Below, one piece after another: positions 9,134-18,233 of a DNA stretch of 64,000 nucleotides. The stretch lies in NCBI GenBank assembly GCA_036824045.1, contig DAITAZ010000016.1, forward strand, positions 1 through 64,000. Direction: 5' to 3'. Position numbers and translations under genes: made by a program. Within the stretch, counting starts at the first letter, position 1, and each line of letters begins with the position of its first letter. The notes under the pieces were generated by a model. That model did not search any database. It was not told the DNA's origin and worked only from the letters and a program-made list of their open reading frames with translations. Source of the DNA: DAITAZ01 sp036824045. Its GTDB lineage: Bacteria; Pseudomonadota; Gammaproteobacteria; Burkholderiales; Rhodocyclaceae.

Positions 9134-10864
9134 ATGGCATTTGCGCTGCACGGCCTGCCCGTATCCCACGGCATAGCCATCGGCTATGCCCATCTGGTGT
9201 CGCACGCGACGCTGGAGGTCTCCCATTTCCTGATTCCCGCCAAGAAGGTGGAGGCGGAAGTGGCGCGCTTTGACGAGGCGCTGGCGGAGGTGCGGGGCGA
9301 GCTGGCGGGGCTCAAGGCGGCAGCAGCGGCGGGGGCGCCCTCGGAAGTGGGCGCCTTCGTGGACATGCACATGATGATCCTCTCCGACCCGATGCTGACC
9401 GACGGACCGCGGGAGCTGATCCGTACCCGCCGCTGCAACGCCGAGTGGGCGCTGGTGCAGGAGATGGAGTCGCTGGTCGCCCAGTTCGACCAGATCGAGG
9501 ACGCCTACCTGCGGGAGCGCAAGCAGGACGTGGTGCAGGTGGTGGAGCGGGTGATCAAGGTGCTGATGGGCCACCCGGGGGTGACGCCGCCCAAGCGCAA
9601 GGAAGGCGGGGTGATCGTGGTGGCCCACGATCTTTCGCCGGCGGACACCATCCACTTCAAGCAGAACCAGATCGCCGGCTTTGTCACCGATCTGGGCGGA
9701 GCGACTTCCCACACGGCCATCGTGGCCCGGGGCATGAGCATTCCGGCGGTGGTGGGCCTGCACCACGTGCGCCACCTGGTGCGCGACGACGATCTGTTGA
9801 TCATCGACGGTACCCGCGGGGTGGTGATCATCGGCCCCGACGAGCGGATGCTCGACGAGTACCGGCTGCGCAAGAGCGAACTGGAGCTGGAGCGCTTCAA
9901 GCTCAAGCGGCTGAAGAGCGCACCGTCCCAGACGCTGGACGGGGAGCATGTTTCGCTGCTCGCCAATATCGAGTTGCCCGAGGATGTGCATCAGGCCCGG
10001 CAGGCGGGGGCGGAGGGCGTGGGGCTGTTCCGCACCGAGTTCGTGTTCATGAACCGGGACGACATGCCCACCGAGGATGAGCAGTACGAGGCCTATCGCA
10101 GCGTGGTGCAGGCCATGAAAGGCCGGCCGGTCACGATCCGTACCCTCGACATCGGTGCCGACAAGACCCTGCGGGGGGCGTCGCGGATCGAGCCGAACCC
10201 GGCGCTGGGGCTGCGGGCGATCCGCTACTGCATGGCCGAGCCCAAGATGTTCCTGTGCCAGCTCCGGGCCATACTCCGCGCCTCGGTGCATGGCCCCATC
10301 CGGCTGCTGTTGCCCATGCTGGCCCATGCCCATGAGGCGGACTACGCACTGACCGCCCTCAGCCAGGCCAAGGAGCAGTTGCGGGTCAAGGGGCACAAAT
10401 GGGACCCGCACCTGGAGGTGGGCGGGATGATCGAGATCCCCGCCGCGGTGCTGGCGCTCAACGTGTTCCTCAAGCGCCTGGATTTCCTCTCCATTGGCAC
10501 CAATGACCTGATCCAGTACACCCTGGCCATCGATCGGGCGGACGAGGCGGTGGCCCACCTGTACGATCCGCTCCACCCGGCCGTGTTGCGCCTGATTGCC
10601 CAGACGGTCAGTTCGGCCAAGCGGGTGGGGATCCCCGTGTCCATCTGCGGTGAAATGGCGGGTGAGCCTGTATTCACCCGCATGCTGCTCGGGTTGGGGC
10701 TGCGCCAGCTTTCCATGCAGCCGGCGCAGATTCTGGAGGTCAAGCAGGAGGTGCTCCGCTGCGATGTGGGCGACGCTGCCATGAAAGTGGTGCGCATGCT
10801 GCGCAGCGACGAGCCCGAGCGGGTGCGCGAGTGCCTGGAGCGCATCAATGGGCACAGCGGCTGA
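9134..10864 (+). CDS. ptsI: PTS enzyme I (phosphoenolpyruvate-protein phosphotransferase)
   Basis: Takes phosphate from PEP and passes it to HPr. At 576 residues it matches the normal enzyme I length. The HPr-binding N-terminal domain starts HGLPVSHGIAIG. The phosphohistidine motif GGATSHTAIVARGM places His193, and the C-terminal PEP-binding barrel has the catalytic CGEMAGEP with Cys505. There is no N-terminal GAF domain, so it is the standard enzyme I and not PtsP (enzyme I-Ntr). It is the last gene of the EIIA-HPr-EI operon; fmt begins 37 bases later on the same strand. Confidence 0.97.
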   Translation: MAFALHGLPVSHGIAIGYAHLVSHATLEVSHFLIPAKKVEAEVARFDEALAEVRGELAGLKAAAAAGAPSEVGAFVDMHMMILSDPMLTDGPRELIRTRRCNAEWALVQEMESLVAQFDQIEDAYLRERKQDVVQVVERVIKVLMGHPGVTPPKRKEGGVIVVAHDLSPADTIHFKQNQIAGFVTDLGGATSHTAIVARGMSIPAVVGLHHVRHLVRDDDLLIIDGTRGVVIIGPDERMLDEYRLRKSELELERFKLKRLKSAPSQTLDGEHVSLLANIELPEDVHQARQAGAEGVGLFRTEFVFMNRDDMPTEDEQYEAYRSVVQAMKGRPVTIRTLDIGADKTLRGASRIEPNPALGLRAIRYCMAEPKMFLCQLRAILRASVHGPIRLLLPMLAHAHEADYALTALSQAKEQLRVKGHKWDPHLEVGGMIEIPAAVLALNVFLKRLDFLSIGTNDLIQYTLAIDRADEAVAHLYDPLHPAVLRLIAQTVSSAKRVGIPVSICGEMAGEPVFTRMLLGLGLRQLSMQPAQILEVKQEVLRCDVGDAAMKVVRMLRSDEPERVRECLERINGHSG

Positions 10865-10901
10865 TGCCGCGTGTGCCCAAGACTTTTCCTGGATTTCGAA
10901 G

Positions 10902-11843
10902 ATGCTGAGCGTTGCGTTTGCCGGTACGCCGGAGTTTGCCGCCAAGGCGCTGGCGGCCATTCTTGAAGCCGGTTACCCGGTTCCCCTGGTGCTCACCCAG
11001 CCGGACCGGCCGGCCGGCCGGGGCATGGCCGTGCAGGCGAGTCCGGTCAAGCAACTGGCCCTGGAGCGTGGCCTGCCCGTGCATCAGCCGCCCAAACTCA
11101 ACACGCCGGAGGCGCGGCAGCCATTGGTGGATGTGGCGCCGGATGTGTTGGTGGTGGCTGCCTATGGGCTGATCCTGCCCCAGGTGGTGCTCGACACGCC
11201 CCGCTTGGGCTGCGTGAACATCCACGCCTCGCTCCTGCCCCGCTGGCGGGGAGCTGCGCCGATCCAGCGGGCAATCCAGGCCGGGGACACGGAAACCGGC
11301 ATCACCATCATGCAGATGGATAAAGGGCTGGACACGGGGGCCATGCTGCTGACCGGGGCAACTCCCATCGGCCCCGGGGATACGGCCGCCACCCTGCATG
11401 ACCGGCTGGCGGACATGGGGGGCGCCCTGATCGTGGACGCCCTGAAGAGCCTGGAGGCAGGCGCGCTGACCCCGGTGCCCCAGCCCGCGGCGGGCGTGAC
11501 CTATGCCGCCAAACTCGCCAAGTCCGAGAGCCTTGTGGATTGGCGGGCGCCAGCGGCGGTGGTGGCGCGCACCATCCGTGCCTTCAACCCCTTTCCCGTT
11601 GCCCAGGGGGTGTTGGGTGGGGCGACGCTCAAGCTGTGGGGGGCGGAGGCCTGCTCCGGCGCCGGGGCGCCGGGGCGCGTCCTGGCGGCCGATGCCGATG
11701 GTGTGGTGGTGGCCTGCGGCGAGGGGGCGGTGCGTCTGACCCAACTGCAAAAGCCCGGTGGCAAGCGGCTGACGGCGGCGGACTTCCTGCGCGGGTTTGC
11801 CCTGAAGCCGGGGGACGGCTTCGATCTGCCCCCTGTGGACTGA
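10902..11843 (+). CDS. fmt: methionyl-tRNA formyltransferase
   Basis: Formylates initiator Met-tRNA using 10-formyl-tetrahydrofolate. The 313 residues start MLSVAFAGTPEFAA. The catalytic/folate loop NIHASLLPRWRGAAPIQ lies near 107-122, and a C-terminal tRNA-binding domain begins near 205 (KLAKSESLVDW). The frame is open back to 10848, overlapping ptsI, but ATG 10902 fits the family start. It lies downstream of ptsI and may be read through from that operon. Confidence 0.97.
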   Translation: MLSVAFAGTPEFAAKALAAILEAGYPVPLVLTQPDRPAGRGMAVQASPVKQLALERGLPVHQPPKLNTPEARQPLVDVAPDVLVVAAYGLILPQVVLDTPRLGCVNIHASLLPRWRGAAPIQRAIQAGDTETGITIMQMDKGLDTGAMLLTGATPIGPGDTAATLHDRLADMGGALIVDALKSLEAGALTPVPQPAAGVTYAAKLAKSESLVDWRAPAAVVARTIRAFNPFPVAQGVLGGATLKLWGAEACSGAGAPGRVLAADADGVVVACGEGAVRLTQLQKPGGKRLTAADFLRGFALKPGDGFDLPPVD

Positions 11844-11940
11844 AGCGCCACCCGCCCGCAGGCGCGCGGCGCTTCACCCAAAGTTAAAAGCGGTGTAGCG
11901 TTCGGGTTTTGCCTTTTCCGGCCATGCCGGCCGCGTTGTC

Positions 11941-13470
11941 TTGCGCCTCTTTCGCCTACTTCGCATCGTTTTCGTCAGCCTCCGTTTTGGTCTCGACCAG
12001 ATCATCGCCGAGGCGGACCCCACGGGCCGGCTGGCCACGCTGAATCGCCTGCTGTTCTGGTGGCGGCGGCTTGATGAACCCCGCGGCGTGCGGCTGCGCC
12101 GGGCGCTGGAGGCGCTGGGCCCGATCTTCGTCAAGTTCGGGCAGGTGCTCTCCACCCGGCGGGACCTGATGCCGCCGGATCTGGCGGACGAACTGGCCAA
12201 GTTGCAGGACCGGGTGCCGCCTTTTGATTCCCGGTTGGCGGTGAGGCAGATCGAGCAAGCCTTCGGTCGTCCGTTGGCCGAGATCTACCGGGATTTCCAG
12301 CAGGAGCCGGTGGCCAGCGCATCGGTGGCTCAGGTGCATTTCGCCGCGCTGCCCGATGGCACGCAGGTGGCGGTCAAGGTCCTGCGCCCGGGCATCGAGC
12401 GGGTGATCACTCATGATCTGGCCCTGCTGGATGTGGCCGCGTCGCTGGTGGAGCGGGTGTGGGCGGATGGCAAGCGGCTCAAGCCCCGCGAGGTCGTGGC
12501 GGAATTCTCCAAGCACCTCAGGGACGAGCTGGATCTGATGCGGGAGGCGGCCAGTGCCTCGCAATTGCGGCGTAACTTCCTCAATTCCCACCTGCTGGCT
12601 GTCCCCGAGGTGTACTGGGACTACTGCTCGGCATCGGTGATGACCATGCAGCGCATGTACGGCACGCCGGTCGGGCAGGTGGATGTGCTCAGGGCTCAGG
12701 GGGTGGATCTGGCGGAGCTTTCCCGCGCGGGTGTGGAAATCTTCTTCACCCAGGTGTTCCGGGATGGCTTTTTCCACGCGGACATGCATCCGGGCAACAT
12801 CTTCGTCTCCAACACCGGTCAGTACATCGCTCTGGATTTCGGCATCATGGGCACGCTGACGGACGTGGACAAAAACTACCTGGCCCAGAACTTCCTCGCC
12901 TTCTTCCAGCGCGACTACAAACGGGTGGCGCAGGCCCACGTGGATGCGGGCTGGGCACCGCGGGAGACGCGGGTGGACGAGTTCGAGGCGGCCATCCGCG
13001 CCGTGTGCGAGCCCATCTTCGACAAGCCGTTGCGGGAGATTTCCTTCGGCCGGGTGCTGCTGCGCCTGTTCCAGACCTCCCGCCGCTTCAACGTGGAGAT
13101 CCAGCCACAGTTGGTCCTGCTGCAAAAGACCCTGCTCAACATCGAGGGCTTGGGCCGGCAACTGGACCCGGACCTGGACCTGTGGAAGACCGCCAAGCCC
13201 TTTCTGGAGCGCTGGATGCACGATCAGGTCGGCATGGCCGGGCTGATGCGGAACCTTTCTTCCGAGGCGCCCGGGTGGGCGCGGGCGCTGCCTGAAGTGC
13301 CTCGCCTGCTTCACCAGGCGCTGGCCCGGCAGGTGGCGCCCCAGGCAACGCCCGATTGGGCCGGCTTGCTTGCCGAGCAGCGGCGGCAATCCCGTCTGCT
13401 CACCTGGTTGATCGCGCTGGTCTTGCTCATGCTGGGTTTCCAGGCGTCCGCCTGGTTCGGCCTCATCTGA
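11941..13470 (+). CDS. ubiB: ubiquinone biosynthesis atypical kinase UbiB
   Basis: A membrane-attached ABC1/ADCK-type atypical kinase or ATPase needed for ubiquinone synthesis. The 509 residues have the KxGQ element in GPIFVKFGQVLSTRRDLMP, the Ala/Ser-rich loop ASASVAQVHFA, the catalytic region HADMHPGNIF and DFGI, and one hydrophobic C-terminal segment after about 485 (LLTWLIALVLLMLGF). The start is a TTG at 11941. It gives the usual MRLFRLLRI N-terminus, and no in-frame ATG or GTG exists between it and the upstream stop near 11896. There is no clear Shine-Dalgarno sequence, so translation may be weak. UbiE and UbiJ, often next to it in other proteobacteria, are not seen. Confidence 0.94.
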   Translation: MRLFRLLRIVFVSLRFGLDQIIAEADPTGRLATLNRLLFWWRRLDEPRGVRLRRALEALGPIFVKFGQVLSTRRDLMPPDLADELAKLQDRVPPFDSRLAVRQIEQAFGRPLAEIYRDFQQEPVASASVAQVHFAALPDGTQVAVKVLRPGIERVITHDLALLDVAASLVERVWADGKRLKPREVVAEFSKHLRDELDLMREAASASQLRRNFLNSHLLAVPEVYWDYCSASVMTMQRMYGTPVGQVDVLRAQGVDLAELSRAGVEIFFTQVFRDGFFHADMHPGNIFVSNTGQYIALDFGIMGTLTDVDKNYLAQNFLAFFQRDYKRVAQAHVDAGWAPRETRVDEFEAAIRAVCEPIFDKPLREISFGRVLLRLFQTSRRFNVEIQPQLVLLQKTLLNIEGLGRQLDPDLDLWKTAKPFLERWMHDQVGMAGLMRNLSSEAPGWARALPEVPRLLHQALARQVAPQATPDWAGLLAEQRRQSRLLTWLIALVLLMLGFQASAWFGLI

Positions 13471-13576
13471 TCCCCCCTCTTCTCGCCGTGCTCAAGGCGC
13501 GGCCAGCCGTGCCGTAGTTCGTCCCATGTTGCCGGGTTGTCCGGCATGCCAACAATGACCTGAAGGGGCGAAGGAT

Positions 13577-13954
13577 ATGGAGCGAGCAATGCGCGTGCTG
13601 GTGGTGGACGATAGCCGGGTCTCCCGCTTGATGAGCAAGACCTTCATTCAGCACCTGCGTCCGGGGGCGGAGGTGGTGGAGGCCGCCGACGCACGCCAGG
13701 CACTGGCTCTGGTGGATAGCGGACAAGCGTTTGATCTGGCCATTCTGGACATCAACATGCCCGGCATGAACGGGCTCGAACTGGCGGCCGAACTGCGTCC
13801 GCGCACACCTTCGATGCGCATTGCCATGCTTTCGGCCAATTTCCAGGAGGCGAACCGCCAGCGCGCCGAGCAACTGGCTGTCGGCTTCTTCCGCAAGCCG
13901 ATTACCGAAGTGCTGATCGGCGAGATCCTGGGAGCTCAGGAGATGGCTGCATGA
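13577..13954 (+). CDS. CheY-like single-domain response regulator
   Basis: A stand-alone receiver domain of 125 residues. The acidic pair is VVDDSR (11-12), the phospho-acceptor Asp58 lies in LAILDINMPGMNG, and the switch residues are in AMLSANF and FFRKPIT. There is no output domain. The next gene is a CheC-type phosphatase that starts within its last codon (ATGA overlap), followed by a diguanylate cyclase. CheC-family proteins dephosphorylate CheY-type receivers, so the regulator and phosphatase are probably a matched pair. The histidine kinase that phosphorylates it is not in the window. Confidence 0.9.
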   Translation: MERAMRVLVVDDSRVSRLMSKTFIQHLRPGAEVVEAADARQALALVDSGQAFDLAILDINMPGMNGLELAAELRPRTPSMRIAMLSANFQEANRQRAEQLAVGFFRKPITEVLIGEILGAQEMAA

Positions 13955-14565
13955 TGGAACTGTCCGAGCTACAGGTCGACGCACTGACGGAGACCTTCAA
14001 TATCGCCCTGGGCGAGGCTGCCGCCACCTTCTCTCAACTGGCGGGCGAAGAAGTGTTGCTGGACGTGCCGTCCGTGGAGTTCGTCTCCCGGGATGAGTTG
14101 CTCAAGCGGCTGGGGCGGGCGGTTGGCAGCCGTGACGACCGGGTGTGCGGTGTATCGCAGCGTTTCTGGGGCGAGGCGCGGTTCGCGTCCGAAACCTTGC
14201 TGCTGTTTGCCGAGGCTGGCGGGCTGGAGGTGGTACGGCGGATTGTGGGCGGCAACACCGGCGCCGATGACGTGACCGAGCTGGAGCAGGACGCTCTGGC
14301 GGAGATCGGAAACATCATCATCAATGCCTGCATGGCCAGCATTTCCAACTTGTTTGCCGAGGAGATGCAGGGGTCGCTGCCCCAGGTGCTTTTCTGCGCT
14401 GCCAACCGGGTGCTGAGCGAGGAACTGGATGGGCGCCATGTGCTGGTGGCCAGCATCAACATGACCTTGGCGGAGCATTCCATCCGCGGCGTGGTGCTGT
14501 TCCTGCTTGATTCTCCTTCCGTACAGTCTTTCGTCAGAAAGGTCGAGCATGCTTTCGCGATCTGA
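13951..14565 (+). CDS. CheC-family receiver phosphatase
   Basis: A 204-residue CheC-type phosphatase. Both active-site helices keep the D/S-x3-E-x2-N pattern: Asp10/Glu14/Asn17 in DALTETFNIALGEAA and Asp114/Glu118/Asn121 in DALAEIGNIIINACM. Two intact sites are the CheC/FliY arrangement rather than CheX or CheZ. It overlaps the CheY-like gene by four bases and the diguanylate cyclase start by 17 bases, so the three are translated as one operon. CheC is uncommon in betaproteobacterial chemotaxis, where CheZ is the usual phosphatase. The likely role is to reset the adjacent regulator in a c-di-GMP-linked pathway. Confidence 0.88.
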   Translation: MMELSELQVDALTETFNIALGEAAATFSQLAGEEVLLDVPSVEFVSRDELLKRLGRAVGSRDDRVCGVSQRFWGEARFASETLLLFAEAGGLEVVRRIVGGNTGADDVTELEQDALAEIGNIIINACMASISNLFAEEMQGSLPQVLFCAANRVLSEELDGRHVLVASINMTLAEHSIRGVVLFLLDSPSVQSFVRKVEHAFAI

Positions 14566-15931
14566 GGAAAGGGGCGCGGAGCTGCTGTTTCCCGGCGCGG
14601 AGGTGCCCAGTCAGGCCAGCATCTCCCTGCTTGCCTCGGCGGTGGATGCCGCGCGCAACGGCGTGGTGATCGTTGATGGCCATTGGCGGATCGTGGTCTG
14701 GAATGCTTGGCTGGCAGGTGCTTCAGGCATTGCCCGCGGCCGCGCGCTCGGCCAGCGGCTGGACAAGGTGTTTGCTGAACCGCTGGCGGAGCGGGTGGAG
14801 GCGGCCGTGCGGGATGCCTTGCTCAACGGCCGGGCGACCTTGCTTTCCCACGCGCTGAACCCGAGCCCGTTCCCGTTGTTTTCTCCCCGGGGAGACCCGG
14901 CCCGACCGCCCCGGCGCTTGTCCCAGTCCGTCTCCGTGTCGCCGCTGGTGCCCGAAGGCGAGGCCCGGTATTGCCTGATCCAGATCTCCGACCTGAGTTT
15001 GCCGGTGAGGCGAGAGCGGCTGCTCCGCGCCAAGGCGGCAGCTCTGGGGCAGGAAGTGGATAAGCTGACCCGGGCCGAAAGCGAGTTGCGCACGAGCGAG
15101 CAGCGGTTTCGCAACCTGGCGCGCCAGGCCCCGGTGGGCATCCTGCACCTGGATCCTCAGGGCGCCGTGGTGTTCTTCAACGACCGCCTGCGGGCCATCT
15201 CCGGCGTGGACGAGGGGGCAATCAGTCTGGCCATGCTCCGGGACGTGGTGCATGGGGACGACCGGGCAATGCTGGAGCAGGCCTGGTCGCAGGCGCTTGG
15301 CACGCGTGAGGGATTGAGTGTGGAGGTGCGCTTGCAGCGGGCTGACGGGTCCCTGGTCTGGGTCCATGCCGAGGCAAGCGTGATCGAGGGCGACGAGGGC
15401 GGGTGCCAAGGCTATCTGGTAACGGTGATCGACGTATCGGCCGAAAAACAGAAGGCCCTGCGCAACGAGTACCTTGCCTTCCATGATCCCTTGACCGGCC
15501 TGGGCAACCGCTTGCTGCTGGAACAACGCTTCCGCCAGTTCCGGGAGCACGCGTCGCGCCTGGTCCTGATGTTCATTGATCTGGAGCACTTCAAATCGAT
15601 CAACGACAGCCTTGGGCACGAGATGGGCGATGTGGTGCTCAAAGCCGTGGCGGAACGCCTGGTGAGAATCGCCGGCTCCTCGTCCTTCGTGGCCCGCTAC
15701 GGTGGGGACGAGTTCGTGGTGCTGATGTCGGGATCGGGAGCCAGTGACGAGGTGAGGGCTCTGGTGAAGACCGTCACCCGAACGCTTTCCGAACCCATTG
15801 ATCTGGGGGTGCTGGCCGCGCAGGTGAGGCCGACGGTGGGCGTCGCCTGCGCGCCGGAAGACGGCAGCGAACTGGAGGAGCTGATGCGGGCCGCCGATGC
15901 CGCGATGTTCCACGCCCGCCATCGGGGATAA
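14549..15931 (+). CDS. PAS-GGDEF diguanylate cyclase, soluble
   Basis: A 460-residue predicted cytoplasmic sensor enzyme that makes cyclic di-GMP. A divergent PAS-like domain lies at about 30-150 (ARNGVVIVDGHWRIVVWN), a short coiled linker at about 155-185, a clear PAS/PAC at about 187-305 (FRNLARQAPVGILHLD), and a GGDEF domain follows. The GGDEF motif at 385-389 is intact (RYGGDEFV). No RxxD inhibitory site precedes it, so product feedback may be absent. ATG 14549, preceded by AAAGG, was preferred over the longer frame from 14507. It is the third gene of the CheY/CheC operon, so receiver phosphorylation and this cyclase may act in one pathway. Confidence 0.9.
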   Translation: MLSRSEERGAELLFPGAEVPSQASISLLASAVDAARNGVVIVDGHWRIVVWNAWLAGASGIARGRALGQRLDKVFAEPLAERVEAAVRDALLNGRATLLSHALNPSPFPLFSPRGDPARPPRRLSQSVSVSPLVPEGEARYCLIQISDLSLPVRRERLLRAKAAALGQEVDKLTRAESELRTSEQRFRNLARQAPVGILHLDPQGAVVFFNDRLRAISGVDEGAISLAMLRDVVHGDDRAMLEQAWSQALGTREGLSVEVRLQRADGSLVWVHAEASVIEGDEGGCQGYLVTVIDVSAEKQKALRNEYLAFHDPLTGLGNRLLLEQRFRQFREHASRLVLMFIDLEHFKSINDSLGHEMGDVVLKAVAERLVRIAGSSSFVARYGGDEFVVLMSGSGASDEVRALVKTVTRTLSEPIDLGVLAAQVRPTVGVACAPEDGSELEELMRAADAAMFHARHRG

Positions 15932-15958
15932 ACGCGCGGCGATTCCGTCGTTTCAAAG

Positions 15959-15990
15959 ACAAAAGGCCTGCATGTGTGCAGGCCTTTTGT
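15959..15990. terminator. bidirectional terminator between cyclase and rlpA
   Basis: A perfect 14-base inverted repeat (15959-15972 with 15977-15990) has a 4-base TGTG loop. The stem begins with AAAA and ends with TTTT, giving a T-tract on both strands. It serves the rightward cyclase operon and the leftward mre/rlpA operon. Confidence 0.92.
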
Positions 15991-16011
15991 CTTGGGCGGG
16001 GTCGGGTGGGA

Positions 16012-17139
16012 TCAGTGAGCCACAATCATCGGCGCCAGGTTGAGGCTGGCGCGCAGGGCCTCCAAGACTGGTTTGGCCTCGCCCGCATCCCGGTAGGGGC
16101 CCAGGTGGAGGCGGTATCTTCCCTCCCGGTTGAGCAGCGTCAGCTTGCCCGCAACCCAAGCCAGTTCCTTCTGCACCAAGCCGCGCAGCGATTCCGCATG
16201 CTCCTGCTTGGCGAACACTCCGAGCTGGAGAGAGATGCCTTTTTCCTTGCCGCTGGATTTTCTCTCGCTTCCAGCGGCGGGTGTCGCCGGGCCATCTGTT
16301 TCGGCAAGCGCCACGGCCAGTGGCGGCTCGCCGGGCGTTGCTGCCGGGGCTGAAGACTCGGCTTTCGTCGTCGAGGAAGGCTTGGAACTGGAGGTGGCCT
16401 GCGCCAGGGCGGTGCCCCGGGCGGGCTTGGCCTTGGCGGCGGGGAGTGCGGCTGCGCCTGCGGGCGGAATGACGGGTTCGATCTCAACTTCCGCCATGCC
16501 CCGGTCGGCGAAGCCGAGCTTGTAGGCCGCGGCGTAGGAAAGATCCATGACCCGGCTGGTGTGGAACGGGCCCCGGTCATTGACCCGGACGACCACGCTG
16601 CGGCCATTGGCCAGATTGGTGACCCGGGCGTAGCTCGGGATGGGCAGGGACAGGTGAGCCGCCGACATGGCGAACATGTCATAGGTTTCGCCGCTGGCCG
16701 TCCTGCCGCCATGGAAGCGCTTGCCATACCAGCTGGCCATGCCTTTGACCTTGTAGGCGCGCAGCCCCTGAGCGGGCAGGAAGTCCTGGCCGAATTCGGC
16801 CGAGTCCGCACCCAGACGGTCGGGGGATTCGAGGCGCGGCGTCAGGCGAGGGCTCATGCCGAGCGGAGTGAATTCGGTTTCGGCCGGACCGTCAAAGGCT
16901 GCACCAATACGGCGCCGCGGGGCGCGGGATTGAGGGCCGGCTTCCTCAACGGAGCGGGGGAGGAATAGCCCGTCGTGCACCGGGGCCTTCACCAGCGCGC
17001 CTGAAACCTGAGCAGGGGTGGATTCGTCTCGGAGTGGTCCGGCGTTGGCCGGGAGGTGCTCCCGGGGGGCGTGGCTGGCGCAGGCGTGGAGCAGCACGCA
17101 GCACGCCGCCAGCAAAAGGGTTCTGGGAATGGAGGTCAC
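16012..17139 (-). CDS. rlpA: RlpA septal/lateral lipoprotein (DPBB and SPOR domains)
   Basis: An outer-membrane lipoprotein of 375 residues. The start is GTG 17139, which overlaps the rodA stop by four bases (GTGA). The signal peptide ends in LLHAC, a slightly atypical lipobox. The double-psi beta-barrel of RlpA runs from GMASWYGKRFHGGRTASGE through VVVRVNDRGPF to VMDLSYAAA. A Pro/Ala/Ser-rich linker separates it from a C-terminal SPOR domain (LQLGVFAKQEHAESL) that binds denuded glycan. In Pseudomonas RlpA is a lytic transglycosylase for stem-less glycan. It is the last gene of the elongation operon and is followed by a strong terminator. Confidence 0.94.
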   Translation of the reverse strand: MTSIPRTLLLAACCVLLHACASHAPREHLPANAGPLRDESTPAQVSGALVKAPVHDGLFLPRSVEEAGPQSRAPRRRIGAAFDGPAETEFTPLGMSPRLTPRLESPDRLGADSAEFGQDFLPAQGLRAYKVKGMASWYGKRFHGGRTASGETYDMFAMSAAHLSLPIPSYARVTNLANGRSVVVRVNDRGPFHTSRVMDLSYAAAYKLGFADRGMAEVEIEPVIPPAGAAALPAAKAKPARGTALAQATSSSKPSSTTKAESSAPAATPGEPPLAVALAETDGPATPAAGSERKSSGKEKGISLQLGVFAKQEHAESLRGLVQKELAWVAGKLTLLNREGRYRLHLGPYRDAGEAKPVLEALRASLNLAPMIVAH

Positions 17140-18233
17140 TTTTTCACCCACGTCCGACTGTGTTGAATGCTCATCAGGATGCCCAGGCCGATGCACAGGG
17201 TGACGAGCGCGGTGCCTCCGTAACTCACCAAGGGGAGGGGAACGCCGACGACCGGCAGTATCCCGCTGACCATTCCCATGTTGACGAAAGCGTAGGTGAA
17301 GAATACCAGCGTTACCGAACCAGCCAAAAGCCGGGAAAAGAGGGTCGAGGCGTTGGCCGCGATCATCAGGCCCCGTATGATCAGCAACGAATACGCGCCC
17401 ACGAGGACAAGGTTGCCTATCAGGCCAAATTCCTCGGACAGTACCGCGAGAATGAAATCGGTATGCCGTTCCGGCACGAACTCCAGGTGGCTTTGGGTGC
17501 CTTCCATCCATCCCTTGCCAACCAGTCCGCCTGACCCGACGGCGATGGTGGACTGGATGATGTGGAAGCCCTTGCCGAGCGGGTCAGCTTCGGGGTCGAG
17601 CAGTGTCAGCACCCGCTGTTTCTGGTACCCGTGCAGGACGTACATCCACAGCAGGGGCAAGGAGCCCAGACCGGCAGCCAGCATGGCGCCGATCACTTTC
17701 CAGGACAGTCCGGCGAAGAAGATGACGTACGCGCCGGCGGCCAGCACCAGGATCGCAGTGCCCAGGTCGGGCTGGCGGGCGATCAGCCCGACCGGTACGG
17801 CCAGAATGAGCGCGGAGAGCGCGTACTCTCTCCAGCCCAGGCTCGCTTCCCGCTGCTGGAAGTACCAGGCCAGCATCATGGGCATGGCAATCTTCATCAG
17901 TTCGGAAGGCTGGATCCGCATGAAGCCCAGATTGAGCCAGCGACGCGCCCCCTTGGAGACGTCGCCCACCAGGGCCACGGCAATCAGCAACAGCAGACCC
18001 ACCACGTAAATCGGCACGGCCAGACTCATCAGGCGCTGTGGCGGCTGTCCCGCCACCACCCGCATGACGACCAGCGCGGCCGTCAGATTGATGAGGTGAT
18101 TGTTCATGCGGTGGGGAAACTCGCTGGTGGCGCTGAACAGCACCAGAAAGGCGTACGCCAGCAGGAACGCGGTGACACCGAGCAGGGGTGGGTCCAGTGG
18201 CGCCACCAGGCGATTCCATAGTTGCTTAATCAC
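17136..18233 (-). CDS. rodA: rod-shape peptidoglycan polymerase RodA
   Basis: A SEDS-family glycosyltransferase that polymerises lipid II with PBP2 during cell elongation. The 365 residues are polytopic. SEDS signatures are visible in GWMEGTQSHLEFVPERHTDFI and in the C-terminal VNMGMVSGILPVVGVPLPLVSYGG. GTG 18233 was chosen. It gives the usual length and overlaps the PBP2 stop by eight bases, whereas the frame is open further upstream without family match. It sits between mrdA and rlpA with overlaps on both sides. Confidence 0.96.
   Translation of the reverse strand: MIKQLWNRLVAPLDPPLLGVTAFLLAYAFLVLFSATSEFPHRMNNHLINLTAALVVMRVVAGQPPQRLMSLAVPIYVVGLLLLIAVALVGDVSKGARRWLNLGFMRIQPSELMKIAMPMMLAWYFQQREASLGWREYALSALILAVPVGLIARQPDLGTAILVLAAGAYVIFFAGLSWKVIGAMLAAGLGSLPLLWMYVLHGYQKQRVLTLLDPEADPLGKGFHIIQSTIAVGSGGLVGKGWMEGTQSHLEFVPERHTDFILAVLSEEFGLIGNLVLVGAYSLLIIRGLMIAANASTLFSRLLAGSVTLVFFTYAFVNMGMVSGILPVVGVPLPLVSYGGTALVTLCIGLGILMSIQHSRTWVKK

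Noticed and set aside
8747..10960. A 737-residue leftward open frame
   Set aside because: Antisense shadow of ptsH and ptsI, with His/Gln-rich nonsense composition.
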